A stretch of 64,000 bases of DNA from Rickettsiella endosymbiont of Xylota segnis (GTDB taxonomy: Bacteria; Pseudomonadota; Gammaproteobacteria; Diplorickettsiales; Diplorickettsiaceae): assembly GCF_964019545.1 (NCBI RefSeq), contig NZ_OZ026451.1, forward strand, positions 558,001-622,000, written 5' to 3'. The notes beneath the pieces are model-generated. The model had not been told where the DNA came from, searched no databases, and saw only the letters and a program-made list of their open reading frames with translations. Below are positions 49,291 through 59,274 of this stretch, in pieces (within the stretch, counting starts at the first letter, position 1; each line of letters starts with the position of its first letter). Made by a program: the position numbers and the translations under genes.

Positions 49291-51093
49291 ATGCATAAGG
49301 AAATGCAGTTTCAGTTCATTTTTCTTAGTATATTTGTTTTTTTTATATTTTTTACTTCAAGTATAGAAGCTCGCGAGCCTTTACCGTCGCGCTTTTCAGC
49401 GGCAGCATATACGGGTGTGTATACGGTTGGACAAGCGGATCTGATGGTATCACTTGATGGCGACGAACAACATAATCTGTATGTGAATCCACAAGGCGCC
49501 TACGGTAGTGATCAACAATGGTACGGTGATGTGGGTTTAGGTTATCGCTGGATCAAGAATGATGCCGCGATATTGGGTTGGTATTTATTCGCAGGACATA
49601 GCCGTGTCGAGAATAGCAGTGGATTTTGGATAACCAATCCCGGGTTAGAAGTGATGGGAAGTCGTTGGGATGCGCGGATTAATGCGTATATTCCGGTGGC
49701 TGGGCGAAGTAATGAATTAGGTATAAAAGACTTTAATATCGTCAGCACCCCTGTTTTTACGGGTCATACCGAAACAATTAATAGTGTATTTAATGAAGTA
49801 AATGGGATCCAACAAATCGGTAATGGCGCAGATGCCAGAGTGGGGTATCAATTTTTTTATCAAGTACCGTTAAAAGGCTATATAGGAGCATATTTTTTTG
49901 ATATAGCTAATACGGATAATGTGCGAGGTGGTGCAGCAGGATTAGAATATTGGTTTGATGATAATATTCGCGTATTCGCAAATTACAGTTATGATAATTA
50001 TCAGCATAGTAAAGTAGTCGGTGGTTTAGGCATTAGTTTTGGAGGGGTGAGAAAGCATTGGGCGGATCCCAGTTTATCAGAGCGTTTAACCGATCCCATA
50101 GAACGTTACCTAGCGAATCTAGGTCATGGTTCAGGGATACCAAGTAAAACGCTTTTATATGCTATGGGTCGCGGTAGCAGCAGTGAGGTTATCAGTAATA
50201 ATATTGCGTTTTTTAGTCAAACGGGTACACCTAACACCGGAGGTAATTTAACTATAGCAAATTGCACGTTTGAAAATCCGTGTGGACCGAATGATTTTAC
50301 ACAAACGGGCGTGGATAGTTTAAACACTATATTACTTAACACAATGTTTTATTTTAATGGTGGAACCTATCCAGCGAATAATATTGGAAATGCACTCACC
50401 TTAAATGTTGGTCAAAGTGTTTTTTCCAGAACAGGAGACTACAGTGCCGCAGCAACTGGTGCTGCGCGTTCTACATTTAATGGTGGGTTTATTTTAAATG
50501 GAAATAACACATTGGATAGTGTTATTTTGAATAATACTTTAGTTGCACCAACTAATGGTATTTCTAGCACTGGCGGCCAAAATATAATGATTAATAACAG
50601 CCAAATAGGCAGTGCCGGTAATCCTTATACTACTGGAGTAAATCTTCTAAATGTTTCGAATGCCAGTATAACAGGTGATACGATTGAAGCGAGCTTAATA
50701 GGCCTCAATGTATTAAATTCAACCTCAATCAACGTTGATAATACTGTGATTAATGCAAATGGGGCAAACGCAGCAGGTGTTGTAGGGGCTGGTTCTCAGA
50801 TTAATTTAAATAATGGAGTTATTACAGTTACGAGTAATGCAGCATCGTCAAGTGCTGGAATATCTTCTTTAAGTAATGCAACCGTAACCGGCGATGGTAT
50901 GCAAATTACGGTAACTAATAATGGCACGGGTCCAGCTTTAGATCTTTTTACATTTTCTTCAGGTAGTATTGTTGTAGTTAATAACCAATTAGTTGCTAAT
51001 GGAACTAATGCAGCGATAGCCAGTGGAGCTAATATTGTTGTAGGCTTAACCAATACATGTACTTTGAATGGTGTAGCAGTTCCCTGTCCTTAA
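49291..51093 (+). CDS. Inverse-autotransporter-like outer-membrane protein with beta-helix passenger
   Basis: This 600-residue protein has an N-terminal signal peptide (hydrophobic core about 9-24, then SSIEAREP). Residues ~30-260 alternate as in an intimin/invasin-type barrel: YTVGQADLMVSL, WYGDVGLGYRWI, AILGWYLFAGHS, RWDARINAYIPV and AAGLEYWFDDNIRVFANYSY. From about 300 the protein is Asn/Gly/Thr-rich with repeated short strands (VSNASITGDTIEA, NSTSINVDNTVI). That fits a right-handed parallel beta-helix, and it ends with a Cys pair. It is probably a surface-exposed adhesin-like protein. No LysM or Ig-like repeats are seen, so it is not a classical intimin. Confidence 0.75.
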   Translation: MHKEMQFQFIFLSIFVFFIFFTSSIEAREPLPSRFSAAAYTGVYTVGQADLMVSLDGDEQHNLYVNPQGAYGSDQQWYGDVGLGYRWIKNDAAILGWYLFAGHSRVENSSGFWITNPGLEVMGSRWDARINAYIPVAGRSNELGIKDFNIVSTPVFTGHTETINSVFNEVNGIQQIGNGADARVGYQFFYQVPLKGYIGAYFFDIANTDNVRGGAAGLEYWFDDNIRVFANYSYDNYQHSKVVGGLGISFGGVRKHWADPSLSERLTDPIERYLANLGHGSGIPSKTLLYAMGRGSSSEVISNNIAFFSQTGTPNTGGNLTIANCTFENPCGPNDFTQTGVDSLNTILLNTMFYFNGGTYPANNIGNALTLNVGQSVFSRTGDYSAAATGAARSTFNGGFILNGNNTLDSVILNNTLVAPTNGISSTGGQNIMINNSQIGSAGNPYTTGVNLLNVSNASITGDTIEASLIGLNVLNSTSINVDNTVINANGANAAGVVGAGSQINLNNGVITVTSNAASSSAGISSLSNATVTGDGMQITVTNNGTGPALDLFTFSSGSIVVVNNQLVANGTNAAIASGANIVVGLTNTCTLNGVAVPCP

Positions 51094-51220
51094 TTAAGGA
51101 GTGATAGAAATTGCTTTGTGTAAATAGGTGAAGGAATTTATAGCGTTAGCACCTCTGGCTTGCTAATTGGAAGATAGTGGTTTAGTTTTCCTGATAAAAA
51201 TTACTCAAATTATTTAAGAA

Positions 51221-52204
51221 ATGCTACAAAAAAATTGGCAAACATTACTTAAGGAAGTTATTACTGATCCGGCAGAATTGCTCGACAAATTGGAATTAAA
51301 TCCTAATTTATTATCTGCAGCGCAACGAGCCGCACAATTATTTCCGTTACGCGTGCCCGCAAGCTTTGTGGCGCGCATGCAAAAAAGCAATCCCTATGAT
51401 CCTCTATTACAACAAGTCCTGCCTTTAGCCGCAGAAGAAATAATGAGTTTTGGTTATAGCCAAGATCCTCTTCTAGAACAATCCGTTAATCCATTACCTG
51501 GTTTATTACATAAGTATCATGGCAGAGTATTGCTAACCATTACCGGTGCGTGCGCTATAAATTGCCGTTATTGTTTTCGCCGCCATTTTCCTTACGCCAA
51601 AAATATTTCTGGTGGCAAGGCCTGGCAGAATATTTTAGCCTATATCCAATCTGATACTTCAATCAGTGAAGTCATTTTTAGTGGCGGCGATCCCTTATTA
51701 GCCAGTGACGAGTATTTACGGCAGTGCGTAGAAGACCTGGCCTGTATAGCGCATGTAAAGACTTTACGCATCCATTCGCGTTTGCCCATAGTCTTGCCTG
51801 AACGTATTAGCGCTGAATTGGTAAATTGGCTAACGGCAAGCCGTTTGCAGCCGATTTTGGTGACACACACCAACCATGCGAATGAATGTAATGATTCTGT
51901 GCAACAGGCCATAGAAAAATTACGCCATAAAAACGTGCATGTTTTAAATCAGACAGTGTTACTAAAAGGTGTGAATGATAATGTTGCAGCTTTAGTTAAT
52001 TTAAGTGAACGTTTATTTGCTAGTGGAATTTTACCTTACTATTTACATTTACTCGATAAAGTGCAAGGAGCTGCGCATTTTGCCGTGCCCGAAGAACAAG
52101 CGAAGCAACTGATAACAACATTGCGTGATAGATTACCGGGTTATTTAGTACCGAAATGTGTGTATGAACAAGATGGTGCTTCATCCAAATTGCCGGTGTT
52201 ATAA
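51221..52204 (+). CDS. epmB: EpmB, EF-P lysine 2,3-aminomutase
   Basis: This radical SAM/PLP enzyme isomerises (S)-alpha-lysine to (R)-beta-lysine, which EpmA attaches to elongation factor P. The 327-residue length fits YjeK rather than clostridial KamA. The radical SAM motif is CAINCRYCFRRHFPY (CxxxCxxC). FSGGDPLLASDEYL, IHSRLPIVLPERI and HLLDKVQGAAHF follow. epmA and efp are not in the window. Confidence 0.94.
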   Translation: MLQKNWQTLLKEVITDPAELLDKLELNPNLLSAAQRAAQLFPLRVPASFVARMQKSNPYDPLLQQVLPLAAEEIMSFGYSQDPLLEQSVNPLPGLLHKYHGRVLLTITGACAINCRYCFRRHFPYAKNISGGKAWQNILAYIQSDTSISEVIFSGGDPLLASDEYLRQCVEDLACIAHVKTLRIHSRLPIVLPERISAELVNWLTASRLQPILVTHTNHANECNDSVQQAIEKLRHKNVHVLNQTVLLKGVNDNVAALVNLSERLFASGILPYYLHLLDKVQGAAHFAVPEEQAKQLITTLRDRLPGYLVPKCVYEQDGASSKLPVL

Positions 52205-52319
52205 CCAAGTTAATTTTGAAAAATTATGTAGCAGTAAAAACTAGCCAATTGTAAACAGACACTTTATACTTTCTCAGCCAATTTTTTCCAAATTCCTTGA
52301 GTCACTTCGTGGGTGTTGT

Positions 52320-53738
52320 ATGTCAGAAAAGCCAAAAAAGATGCGTATTGAAACGGATAGTATGGGACCGATTGAAGTCCCAGCCAATCACTATTGGGGC
52401 TCACAAACACAACGTAGTTTGCATCATTTTGACATAGGTCACGAACAGATGCCTTTGGCAGTCATTCACGCATTTGCTATTTTGAAAAAAGCCACTGCTA
52501 AAGCCAATCAAGAATTGGGGTTATTAACCAAAGACAAAGCCGATTTGATTATTCAAGTTGCCGACGAAATAAAATCTGGACAACTTGACGCTGAATTTCC
52601 ATTACGCGTCTGGCAAACCGGTAGTGGTACACAAACAAATATGAACGTGAATGAAGTGATTGCTAATCGCGCTATAGAACTTGCTGGAGGACAGCGTGGT
52701 AGTAAAAATCCTATTCATCCCAACGACCATGTCAATAAATCACAGTCTTCTAATGATACGTTTCCGACGGCGATGTATATTGCGGCGGTATTAGCCATCG
52801 CCAAACAATTGCTGCCAGCGCTACAAACCTTATATGTTGCTTTAAACGAAAAAGTTCATGAATTTATAGATATTATTAAAATCGGCCGTACACATTTACA
52901 AGATGCTGTGCCTTTGACCTTAGGCCAAGAGTTTTCGGCATATATGGATCAATTAGAATCGGCTTTGGCAAATATCGAACAAACATTACCAGGTCTTTAT
53001 CAGCTGGCAATTGGTGGTACGGCGGTTGGAACGGGTTTAAATACGCATCCGAAATTTGCTGAGTTAACCGCAAAAATTATTGCTGAAGAAACCAAATTAC
53101 CTTTTGCTTCAGCAAAAAATAAATTCTCCGCTTTAGCGGCACATGATGCATTAGTGTTTTCCAGTGGGGCACTAAAAACCTTAGCCTGTGCTTTAATGAA
53201 AATGGCGAATGATATTCGTTGGTTAGGTTCGGGTCCGCGTTCAGGTTTAGGTGAGCTTATTTTACCTGAGAATGAACCCGGTTCTTCGATAATGCCGGGA
53301 AAAGTAAATCCCACACAATGTGAAGCGATGACCATGGTGTGTGTGCAAGTGATGGCAAATGATACGGCGATCAGTATGGCAGGTAGTCAAGGTAATTTTG
53401 AATTAAATGTATTCAAACCCTTGATGATTTATAATTTTTTACAATCGGTCGATCTATTAAGTACTGCATGCCAATCATTTGCACATTATTGTGTTAAAGG
53501 TTTAAAAGCCAATCAAGCTAAGATTAAGTATTTTCTTGAAAATTCACTCATGCTAGTAACCGCATTGAACCCTATTATAGGTTATGATAAAGCTGCTAAA
53601 ATTGCGCATAAAGCGTTGCATGAAGAAACCAGTTTACGCGCAGCCTGTTTGTCATTGGGTTATCTTAGCGCTGAAGAATTTGACAAAGCCGTGGATCCGA
53701 AAAATATGTTAGGTCCTTTATCTAGACAAATAGAGTGA
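52320..53738 (+). CDS. fumC: Fumarate hydratase class II
   Basis: This is the iron-independent fumarase of the TCA cycle. The 472-residue protein has [51 protein letters not shown] and [16 protein letters not shown]. The superfamily signature [16 protein letters not shown] is present. A single gene, with a long non-coding stretch after it. Confidence 0.96.
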   Translation: MSEKPKKMRIETDSMGPIEVPANHYWGSQTQRSLHHFDIGHEQMPLAVIHAFAILKKATAKANQELGLLTKDKADLIIQVADEIKSGQLDAEFPLRVWQTGSGTQTNMNVNEVIANRAIELAGGQRGSKNPIHPNDHVNKSQSSNDTFPTAMYIAAVLAIAKQLLPALQTLYVALNEKVHEFIDIIKIGRTHLQDAVPLTLGQEFSAYMDQLESALANIEQTLPGLYQLAIGGTAVGTGLNTHPKFAELTAKIIAEETKLPFASAKNKFSALAAHDALVFSSGALKTLACALMKMANDIRWLGSGPRSGLGELILPENEPGSSIMPGKVNPTQCEAMTMVCVQVMANDTAISMAGSQGNFELNVFKPLMIYNFLQSVDLLSTACQSFAHYCVKGLKANQAKIKYFLENSLMLVTALNPIIGYDKAAKIAHKALHEETSLRAACLSLGYLSAEEFDKAVDPKNMLGPLSRQIE

Positions 53739-54148
53739 AATCATTAATTTTATAATAAGATTACTGAGAAGTTTATCGACTATGTCGTATAAATCATGGT
53801 CACTAATTTTCAATGGTACGCGTAGTTATTGTTACGCTTTTATATTTACTTATTACTTGTATTCCAGAACTTCTGTTTAAACAGCATGAACGACTATAAA
53901 AATTTCAGAATAATTTTTTAAATGAATTTTTTATGAGCGCTTCAACTTATTTTAACAACAGAGTAGTGAGACTTTTTTGAGGTAAATTCTTAGAACATCA
54001 ATTAATACTTGTGAATAATTATAAAGCTGTTTTTTTTATAGAAAAATAAGTTAGTTGTTCTATGCAAAAAGTTGTATTTTTACTAACTTAATGTTAGATT
54101 TTTATTTGATCAGTGCAATTAAAATATTAAATAATAATGGAGTGTAAG
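53739..54148. other. Intergenic region between fumC and the amidase gene
   Basis: These ~410 bases are AT-rich and show no open frame worth naming. An inverted repeat AAGTTAGT (54048-54055) / ACTAACTT (54082-54089) could form an 8-bp stem upstream of the amidase gene. It lacks a following T run, so it is more likely regulatory than a terminator, or chance. Confidence 0.4.
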
Positions 54149-54928
54149 ATGAGTTATTGTAGTAATGACAACCTGATTATCGACTCAACTATTGTTTCTC
54201 CTAATCATAATCCTCGTGTACTATTTTTAGTTTTGCATTATACAGCGGATAATCTGGAAGGGTCATTAAAAACTTTAGCAACACCTGAACCACCGTCAAT
54301 CAATCCTGTGAGTGCACATTATGTAGTTCCAGAAACGCCTATTGATAATCAACGTAAAGTTTATCAGTTAGTACATCAAGATCAACGTGCTTGGCATGCA
54401 GGAGTGAGCAGTTGGCAAAACAGAAGCAACATTAATGATACTTCTATCGGAATTGAAATTGTTAATTTAGGATATACTGATGACAAGCAAGGGAATAGAA
54501 CTTGGTATCCATTTCCAGATTATCAAATTGATACTGTTATTGAACTGACCAAAAATATAGTTGATCTCTATAAAATTATTCCTACGCGAGTTGTTGGTCA
54601 TCTAGATATTGCACCAGGTAGAAAAGTAGATCCAGGTCCTCTTTTTCCATGGGAAAAACTTCATAAAAATGGGATAGGCGCTTGGTTCGACGAAGAAGAA
54701 GTTAAGCTTTCAATGCTTAGTAAAAAAAATCAACACATAGATATTAAACAACTACAAACAAACTTAAAAAAATACGGTTATAATATAGCCATTACTGGAG
54801 CATTAGACGAAGTAACACGTAACGTTATACAAGCATTCCAGATGCATTTTAGGCCAAGTGATTATTCTGGCAACCCGGATTTAGAAACGATAGCAATTCT
54901 TGAAAATTTAATTAAAAAGTATTTTTAA
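54149..54928 (+). CDS. N-acetylmuramoyl-L-alanine amidase (Amidase_2) with peptidoglycan-binding domain
   Basis: This zinc amidase probably cleaves MurNAc-L-Ala bonds. It has FLVLHYTADN (first Zn His), SAHYVVPE, QRAWHAGVSSWQ, IGIEIVNLG and RVVGHLDIAPGRKVDPGPLFPW, with the remaining zinc and catalytic residues. A C-terminal PG_binding_1-like domain (about 190-258) follows. The layout is that of AmiD. E. coli AmiD is a lipoprotein, whereas this protein has no signal peptide or lipobox. I chose ATG 54149 (MSYCSN, 259 residues) because GGAG lies 6 bases upstream; the in-frame ATG at 54137 overlaps that site. Confidence 0.9.
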   Translation: MSYCSNDNLIIDSTIVSPNHNPRVLFLVLHYTADNLEGSLKTLATPEPPSINPVSAHYVVPETPIDNQRKVYQLVHQDQRAWHAGVSSWQNRSNINDTSIGIEIVNLGYTDDKQGNRTWYPFPDYQIDTVIELTKNIVDLYKIIPTRVVGHLDIAPGRKVDPGPLFPWEKLHKNGIGAWFDEEEVKLSMLSKKNQHIDIKQLQTNLKKYGYNIAITGALDEVTRNVIQAFQMHFRPSDYSGNPDLETIAILENLIKKYF

Positions 54929-54971
54929 CTCGTTCGCTAGATCTCAAAAATAGCAACGGATAAATTTAATA

Positions 54972-55805
54972 TCAATCAATTTCACCTTGAAAAACAGCAA
55001 TAGGGTTACCGCGCAAAAAGACCGGGGAACCTTCACCTTCCCAGCGTACAGTGAGGAGCCCACCAGGTAATTTGACATTGACTTTTTTAGCGAGTCGATT
55101 CAACAAACGTCCGGCAATGACAGCTGCACAAGCACCACTACCACACGCTTGAGTTTCTCCGACACCACGTTCATAAATACGCAAATCAATTTGTTTCGGA
55201 TCGCGAATTTTCATAAATTCAACGTTACTACCTTGCGGAAAATAAGGATGGGGATGTTGATTAAGGTATGTACCTAAATCTTCTACAAGTACTTGTTCTA
55301 AACTATTTACTTGTATTACACAATGTGGATTGCCTAATGATAAAACACAACAATCAAAGCGGCCGAAAGGTGTTTCGATAGGATGAATGGGCGGTGTAGA
55401 CATACTGATGAAAGGAATTTTTTCCGTATCAAAAATGGGTAAACCTAAGTTTGCAGTGACTTTACCACTTTTTTCAATATTCAGTTCCAAGATATTATTC
55501 ATGGTCATTAGATGGATAGTGTTTTCTGTGCAAAGTTTTTTTTCTAATAAAAATTTTGCAACACATAATGCGCCATTACCACATTGTGCTACTTCATTGC
55601 CATCAGCATTAAAAATGCGATAATAAAAATGCATAGACTTCGGTCGAGGTTTTTCAACTAACAACAATTGATCAAAGCCAATACCACGATGTCGATTAGC
55701 CCACTGACGTATTAATTTACCACTAGGTTTGAAGCTTTGTTGTATTGTATCGATAACTACAAAGTCATTACCCAATAAATGCATTTTCGTAAATTTAGTT
55801 TTCAT
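54972..55805 (-). CDS. dapF: Diaminopimelate epimerase
   Basis: It interconverts LL- and meso-diaminopimelate for lysine and peptidoglycan. The 277-residue protein has the two catalytic cysteines in ADGNEVAQCGNGALCVA and GVGETQACGSGACAAV, plus KMHLLGNDFVVID at the start. It lies 11 bases after lysA on the same strand and is part of lptM-lysA-dapF. Confidence 0.96.
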   Translation of the reverse strand: MKTKFTKMHLLGNDFVVIDTIQQSFKPSGKLIRQWANRHRGIGFDQLLLVEKPRPKSMHFYYRIFNADGNEVAQCGNGALCVAKFLLEKKLCTENTIHLMTMNNILELNIEKSGKVTANLGLPIFDTEKIPFISMSTPPIHPIETPFGRFDCCVLSLGNPHCVIQVNSLEQVLVEDLGTYLNQHPHPYFPQGSNVEFMKIRDPKQIDLRIYERGVGETQACGSGACAAVIAGRLLNRLAKKVNVKLPGGLLTVRWEGEGSPVFLRGNPIAVFQGEID

Positions 55806-55816
55806 TCAAAAAATTT

Positions 55817-57070
55817 TTAGTTTGTAGAGAGAAGCTTTTCGTTTTGCCATAATTGCTCTAAGGTTTCACGTGAACGAATTAAAAAGCGTTGATTTTTATC
55901 GACCAGAACTTCTGTGGCTCGCGGTCTGGAATTATAGTTGGAACTCATAGAAAAACCATAGGCGCCACTATCCATAATAGCTAAAAAATCGCCTGCTTGT
56001 ATAAGCAATGGACGGGTTTTACCTAAAAAATCGCTGTTTTCACAAATAGGGCCAACAACATCATAATTCTTTTCAGGTAGATCGCAACGTTGGATTATAG
56101 GGAATATATTTTGTTCAGCATGATAAAGCGCAGGGCGAATAAGATCGTTCATGCCGGCATCAACAATAGCAAAGTTTTTATCGCTATTTGTTTTAAGATA
56201 TTCAACTTTTGTTACAAGTATACCAGCTTGCGCGGTAATAATGCGGCCTGGCTCGATGATTAATTGCAATGTAGCGTTTCTTTTTTTTAATGCACCTAAA
56301 ATTTGCTGACAATATTCTTGCGGCGTTGGAACTTTTTCTTGTTGATAGGGGACCCCTAAACCTCCACCTAAATTAATGGTTTTTAAAACAATATTTTCCT
56401 TTTCTAATTGTTCGGTAAGATCTAACAACTGCTCAATAGCTTGTAAAAAAGGGTCGAGTGTGGTGAGTTGAGAACCTAAATGACAGCTAATACCCTGGAT
56501 TTTTAGATACTGCGATGTTGCTGCGTGACGATAAAGTGTTAAGGCGTCATTTGCACTCATGCCAAACTTGGTTTCTTTTAAACCAGTGGTAATATACGGA
56601 TGAGTTTTTGCGTCTATATTAGGGTTGATACGTAAGGCAATGTTGGCCAATTTATGCAAATCTTTTGCAATGGCTTCGATTCGGAGTAATTCTGACGGGG
56701 ATTCAACATTGAAACAGCCAATATTCGCCTGTAGGGCCGTTTTTATTTCTTCGCTGGTTTTACCTACGCCGGAAAATACTGTTTTTTTAACGTCTCCACC
56801 CGCTTGCATGACACGAGCGAGTTCTCCACCTGAAACGATATCAAACCCTGCTCCCCATTTTGCTAGATTCGCTAAAATGGCAAGATTAGAATTGGCCTTA
56901 ACTGCATAACAAATTTGCTGTGAGTTTTGCAATAGTTGCTTAAATGCATACCATTGTCGCTGTAAAATAGCCAGTGAATAGATATAACATGGCGAACCAA
57001 ATTCGGCCATTATGTTTGTAATAGGGACTTCTTCTACGTGTAATTCTCGGTTTGAATAATGAAAAGACAT
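55817..57070 (-). CDS. lysA: Diaminopimelate decarboxylase
   Basis: This is the last step of lysine synthesis: PLP-dependent decarboxylation of meso-DAP. The 417-residue protein has CYAVKANSNLAIL with the PLP lysine, HLGSQLTTLDPF, NLGGGLGVPY, EPGRIITAQAG and GPICENSDFLG with the active-site Cys. The start codon overlaps the lptM stop in TAATG, so the two are coupled. Confidence 0.96.
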   Translation of the reverse strand: MSFHYSNRELHVEEVPITNIMAEFGSPCYIYSLAILQRQWYAFKQLLQNSQQICYAVKANSNLAILANLAKWGAGFDIVSGGELARVMQAGGDVKKTVFSGVGKTSEEIKTALQANIGCFNVESPSELLRIEAIAKDLHKLANIALRINPNIDAKTHPYITTGLKETKFGMSANDALTLYRHAATSQYLKIQGISCHLGSQLTTLDPFLQAIEQLLDLTEQLEKENIVLKTINLGGGLGVPYQQEKVPTPQEYCQQILGALKKRNATLQLIIEPGRIITAQAGILVTKVEYLKTNSDKNFAIVDAGMNDLIRPALYHAEQNIFPIIQRCDLPEKNYDVVGPICENSDFLGKTRPLLIQAGDFLAIMDSGAYGFSMSSNYNSRPRATEVLVDKNQRFLIRSRETLEQLWQNEKLLSTN

Positions 57071-57213
57071 TATGATGAAGATTTAGCAAAATGATGAGGG
57101 ATATAAACCGGTGGTTTTTGATCAGGTAAATATAAAGGCCCCATTTGTCCGCAGCCGGTTAAGAGAAATACAATACTTAGATAAAAAATACATCGATAAT
57201 ATTTTGTTGACAT
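57070..57213 (-). CDS. lptM: LptM (YifL)-type small lipoprotein
   Basis: This 47-residue lipoprotein has a basic start (STKYYR), a hydrophobic core (CIFYLSIVFLL) and the lipobox LTGC at 18-21. The hallmark CGQMGPLYLPDQKPP follows. E. coli LptM supports oxidative maturation of the LPS transporter LptD. The position directly before lysA-dapF matches other gammaproteobacteria. Its TAA shares one base with the lysA ATG. Confidence 0.88.
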   Translation of the reverse strand: MSTKYYRCIFYLSIVFLLTGCGQMGPLYLPDQKPPVYIPHHFAKSSS

Positions 57214-57613
57214 AATGGTTAAAAGTTAAAAGAAGCTATAAAAAAAATAATTTTTTGAAAAACTCGCCTTAGATAAAAAATTTTTGTATTAAGTCCTCAT
57301 GAGAGGATAAGAACTTAAGAAAAATAGTATAAAAATTTATCGTTATTATAGGGGATTTTTTTTGTGAAACCCAAACAGTATACTTAATCTTATGACGGCC
57401 GCCAACCAAGTCCAGTTCAATCTAGCTTATTTTTTTGAACAAAACGGCAAAAAAAATTATGTGGGTGGAGATGAAGGAAATATTTTTAGACTTGAGGGTA
57501 ATGCGACTACCGTGATAAAAAAGAGAGCATGACATTACAGTTTTTTAGCTAAGTTCGCTAGATGCAGGCCTCTTGAATGCATAGCATAAATTAGTTTAGA
57601 ACCTGCTTTTCAA
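57214..57613. other. Intergenic region with a possible 46-codon remnant
   Basis: No firm gene is seen in these 400 bases. A plus-strand frame at 57392-57532 encodes 46 residues with a protein-like composition (FNLAYFFEQNGKKNYVGGD). It has no good ribosome binding site and no recognised family. It may be the remnant of a lost gene. Confidence 0.3.
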
Positions 57614-58117
57614 TTATAAAGTTGTTTCTTTTAAATCAGCTGAAGTAATGAGTTGTGAAAATGAAACACACCAAATAACAACGGATTTTATTTCGGATAG
57701 ATTGACATGATTTGGAATCGAATAAATCTGACTACCTTGAAAGCTTTTTAACATACCTAAATCATATTTTTTTGAATTTTTAAAGGCGGTATTGGTTTTA
57801 ATATTTTTAGCATCAGATAAAAAAATATGGAAAGCAGGCCCAGGACCGACTTTAAAATCCTTATTAAGAAAGATCTCATACTGATTCTTTGCTTTATAAA
57901 CATTGACAGACCCTTTGCCATAATGGATAAAATCTTTTGGATTGGGATGAATAAAATTACCTTTAGCGATTAAAGTTTTAGTTTCGGCATGGATAAGTTT
58001 TTCATTTAAGATAGGAGGTGGAAAAATAAAAGGGTAGGCAATAACCATGGCTGCGAGTCCAGCCAGAAAACCAAGCAGACAAGCAATGAATAAGCGAACA
58101 TTAGCTTTTTTAGTCAT
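57614..58117 (-). CDS. DM13 domain membrane-anchored protein
   Basis: This 167-residue protein has an N-terminal helix (about 9-30), probably a signal anchor, then a DM13 domain. The recognisable stretches are GNFIHPNPKDFIHYGKGSV, YEIFLNKDFKVGPGPAFHIFLSD and the end VVIWCVSFSQLITSADL, with the conserved Cys. DM13 domains are proposed to take part in redox or electron transfer; the partner is unknown here. I chose ATG 58117, with AGGAGA upstream, instead of an in-frame TTG at 58132. Confidence 0.82.
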   Translation of the reverse strand: MTKKANVRLFIACLLGFLAGLAAMVIAYPFIFPPPILNEKLIHAETKTLIAKGNFIHPNPKDFIHYGKGSVNVYKAKNQYEIFLNKDFKVGPGPAFHIFLSDAKNIKTNTAFKNSKKYDLGMLKSFQGSQIYSIPNHVNLSEIKSVVIWCVSFSQLITSADLKETTL

Positions 58118-58602
58118 TATTTCTCCTGACAATGCTGAGTTTGAGCCCTAAAAATACAGAGCATTTAACCGCCCATCCAAAATATTTTAATGGAATATTC
58201 AAGCTTTTACTATTTTCTTAGATTAGCCCTCCATAGTTCATTCTTTAGGGGATGGTTAATTTTTATAAAGCTGTCATTATTACGCAGATTTGTCTGTGGC
58301 TGGACTTATAGATTGACCTTTATTTGATTTCTGTTTTGCATCAATTCAGATCGATGAAAACGTTTGTTTTTTTCGAGCGCAATCAGGATTGGAATTGGCT
58401 AATTCAATTGCAGCAGGTTATTAAATATACGATTTCGATCTAATTTGAAAGTGATTACTGTGTTTTTTATGCTTACTTGCTCATTATTGACCCAAATAGG
58501 GAAAATTTAAAAATATTAAGGAGCAGTATATACTGAAAATATAAGTGATTTTTTATTCTAAACAATATAGTAAAAAACAGTCTTAATTTTATGAGGTTCA
58601 CA
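58118..58602. other. Intergenic region between the DM13 gene and the carboxylesterase
   Basis: These 485 bases carry no convincing gene. ATTAGCCCTCC at 58222-58232 can pair with GGATGGTTAAT at 58250-58260, followed by a short T run. This is a weak terminator-like or regulatory hairpin. A 28-codon plus-strand frame near 58353 (starting MKTFVFFERNQDW) has no recognisable family. Promoters for the two divergent genes should lie here. Confidence 0.35.
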
Positions 58603-59274
58603 ATGGAAAACCAAAAGCCATTAGATTATTTAGAGTTTAATCCGATCCAAACTCCTTCTGCCAGTATCATTTGTCTACATGGCTTAGGAGCCAGTGGTCA
58701 TGATTCGGCCAATATGGCTAGAGCTGTTGCCTTAAGCACAGGCTTTCGTTTTGTTTTTCCTCATGCACCCGTGAGGCCAATAAGTTTCAATGGTGGCGTG
58801 AAAATGCCAGCTTGGTACGATATACATGGTCTAACGTTTGGTTCGCCTGAAGATGAGAGTGGTATTCGTGCTGCTGCAGAGAGTTTATTTGAATTAATGC
58901 AAAAAGAAATGGCACGAGGTATTCCTGCTAGTCGAATTGTTTTAGCAGGTTTTTCTCAAGGTGGGGCAATGGCATTATATACTGCTTTACGTTATCCGCA
59001 TGCTTTGGCAGGTATTTTGGCTTTATCAACCTATTTACCTTTACATCACTTTTTAGAAAAAGAAGCCAGTGACGCGAATAAATCAACACCTATTTTTATG
59101 GCACATGGTGATGAAGATAATGTGGTTGCACCGGCCTTAGGCGAATTTTCTTATAATTGCTTGAAAAAATTAGCTTACCGTGTGCAGTTTAATCGTTACC
59201 CAATAGGTCATAGTGTTTGTCCACAAGAAATTATGGATATTACGCAATGGTTACAACAACGATTACAAAAATAA
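58603..59274 (+). CDS. Carboxylesterase / phospholipase (alpha/beta hydrolase, EstB family)
   Basis: This 223-residue serine hydrolase of the acyl-protein thioesterase/carboxylesterase family has ICLHGLGASGHDS (oxyanion loop) and FVFPHAPVRPISFNGG. The nucleophile elbow is GFSQGGAMALY, and the acid and base are in MAHGDEDNVV and YPIGHSV. I chose ATG 58603, with GAGG 6 bases upstream, over ATG 58591. It likely acts on short or medium acyl esters; the natural substrate is unknown. Confidence 0.9.
   Translation: MENQKPLDYLEFNPIQTPSASIICLHGLGASGHDSANMARAVALSTGFRFVFPHAPVRPISFNGGVKMPAWYDIHGLTFGSPEDESGIRAAAESLFELMQKEMARGIPASRIVLAGFSQGGAMALYTALRYPHALAGILALSTYLPLHHFLEKEASDANKSTPIFMAHGDEDNVVAPALGEFSYNCLKKLAYRVQFNRYPIGHSVCPQEIMDITQWLQQRLQK

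Noticed and set aside
51141-51170. Terminator after the autotransporter-like gene
   Set aside because: TTAGCA/TGCTAA gives only a 6-bp stem and no T run follows.
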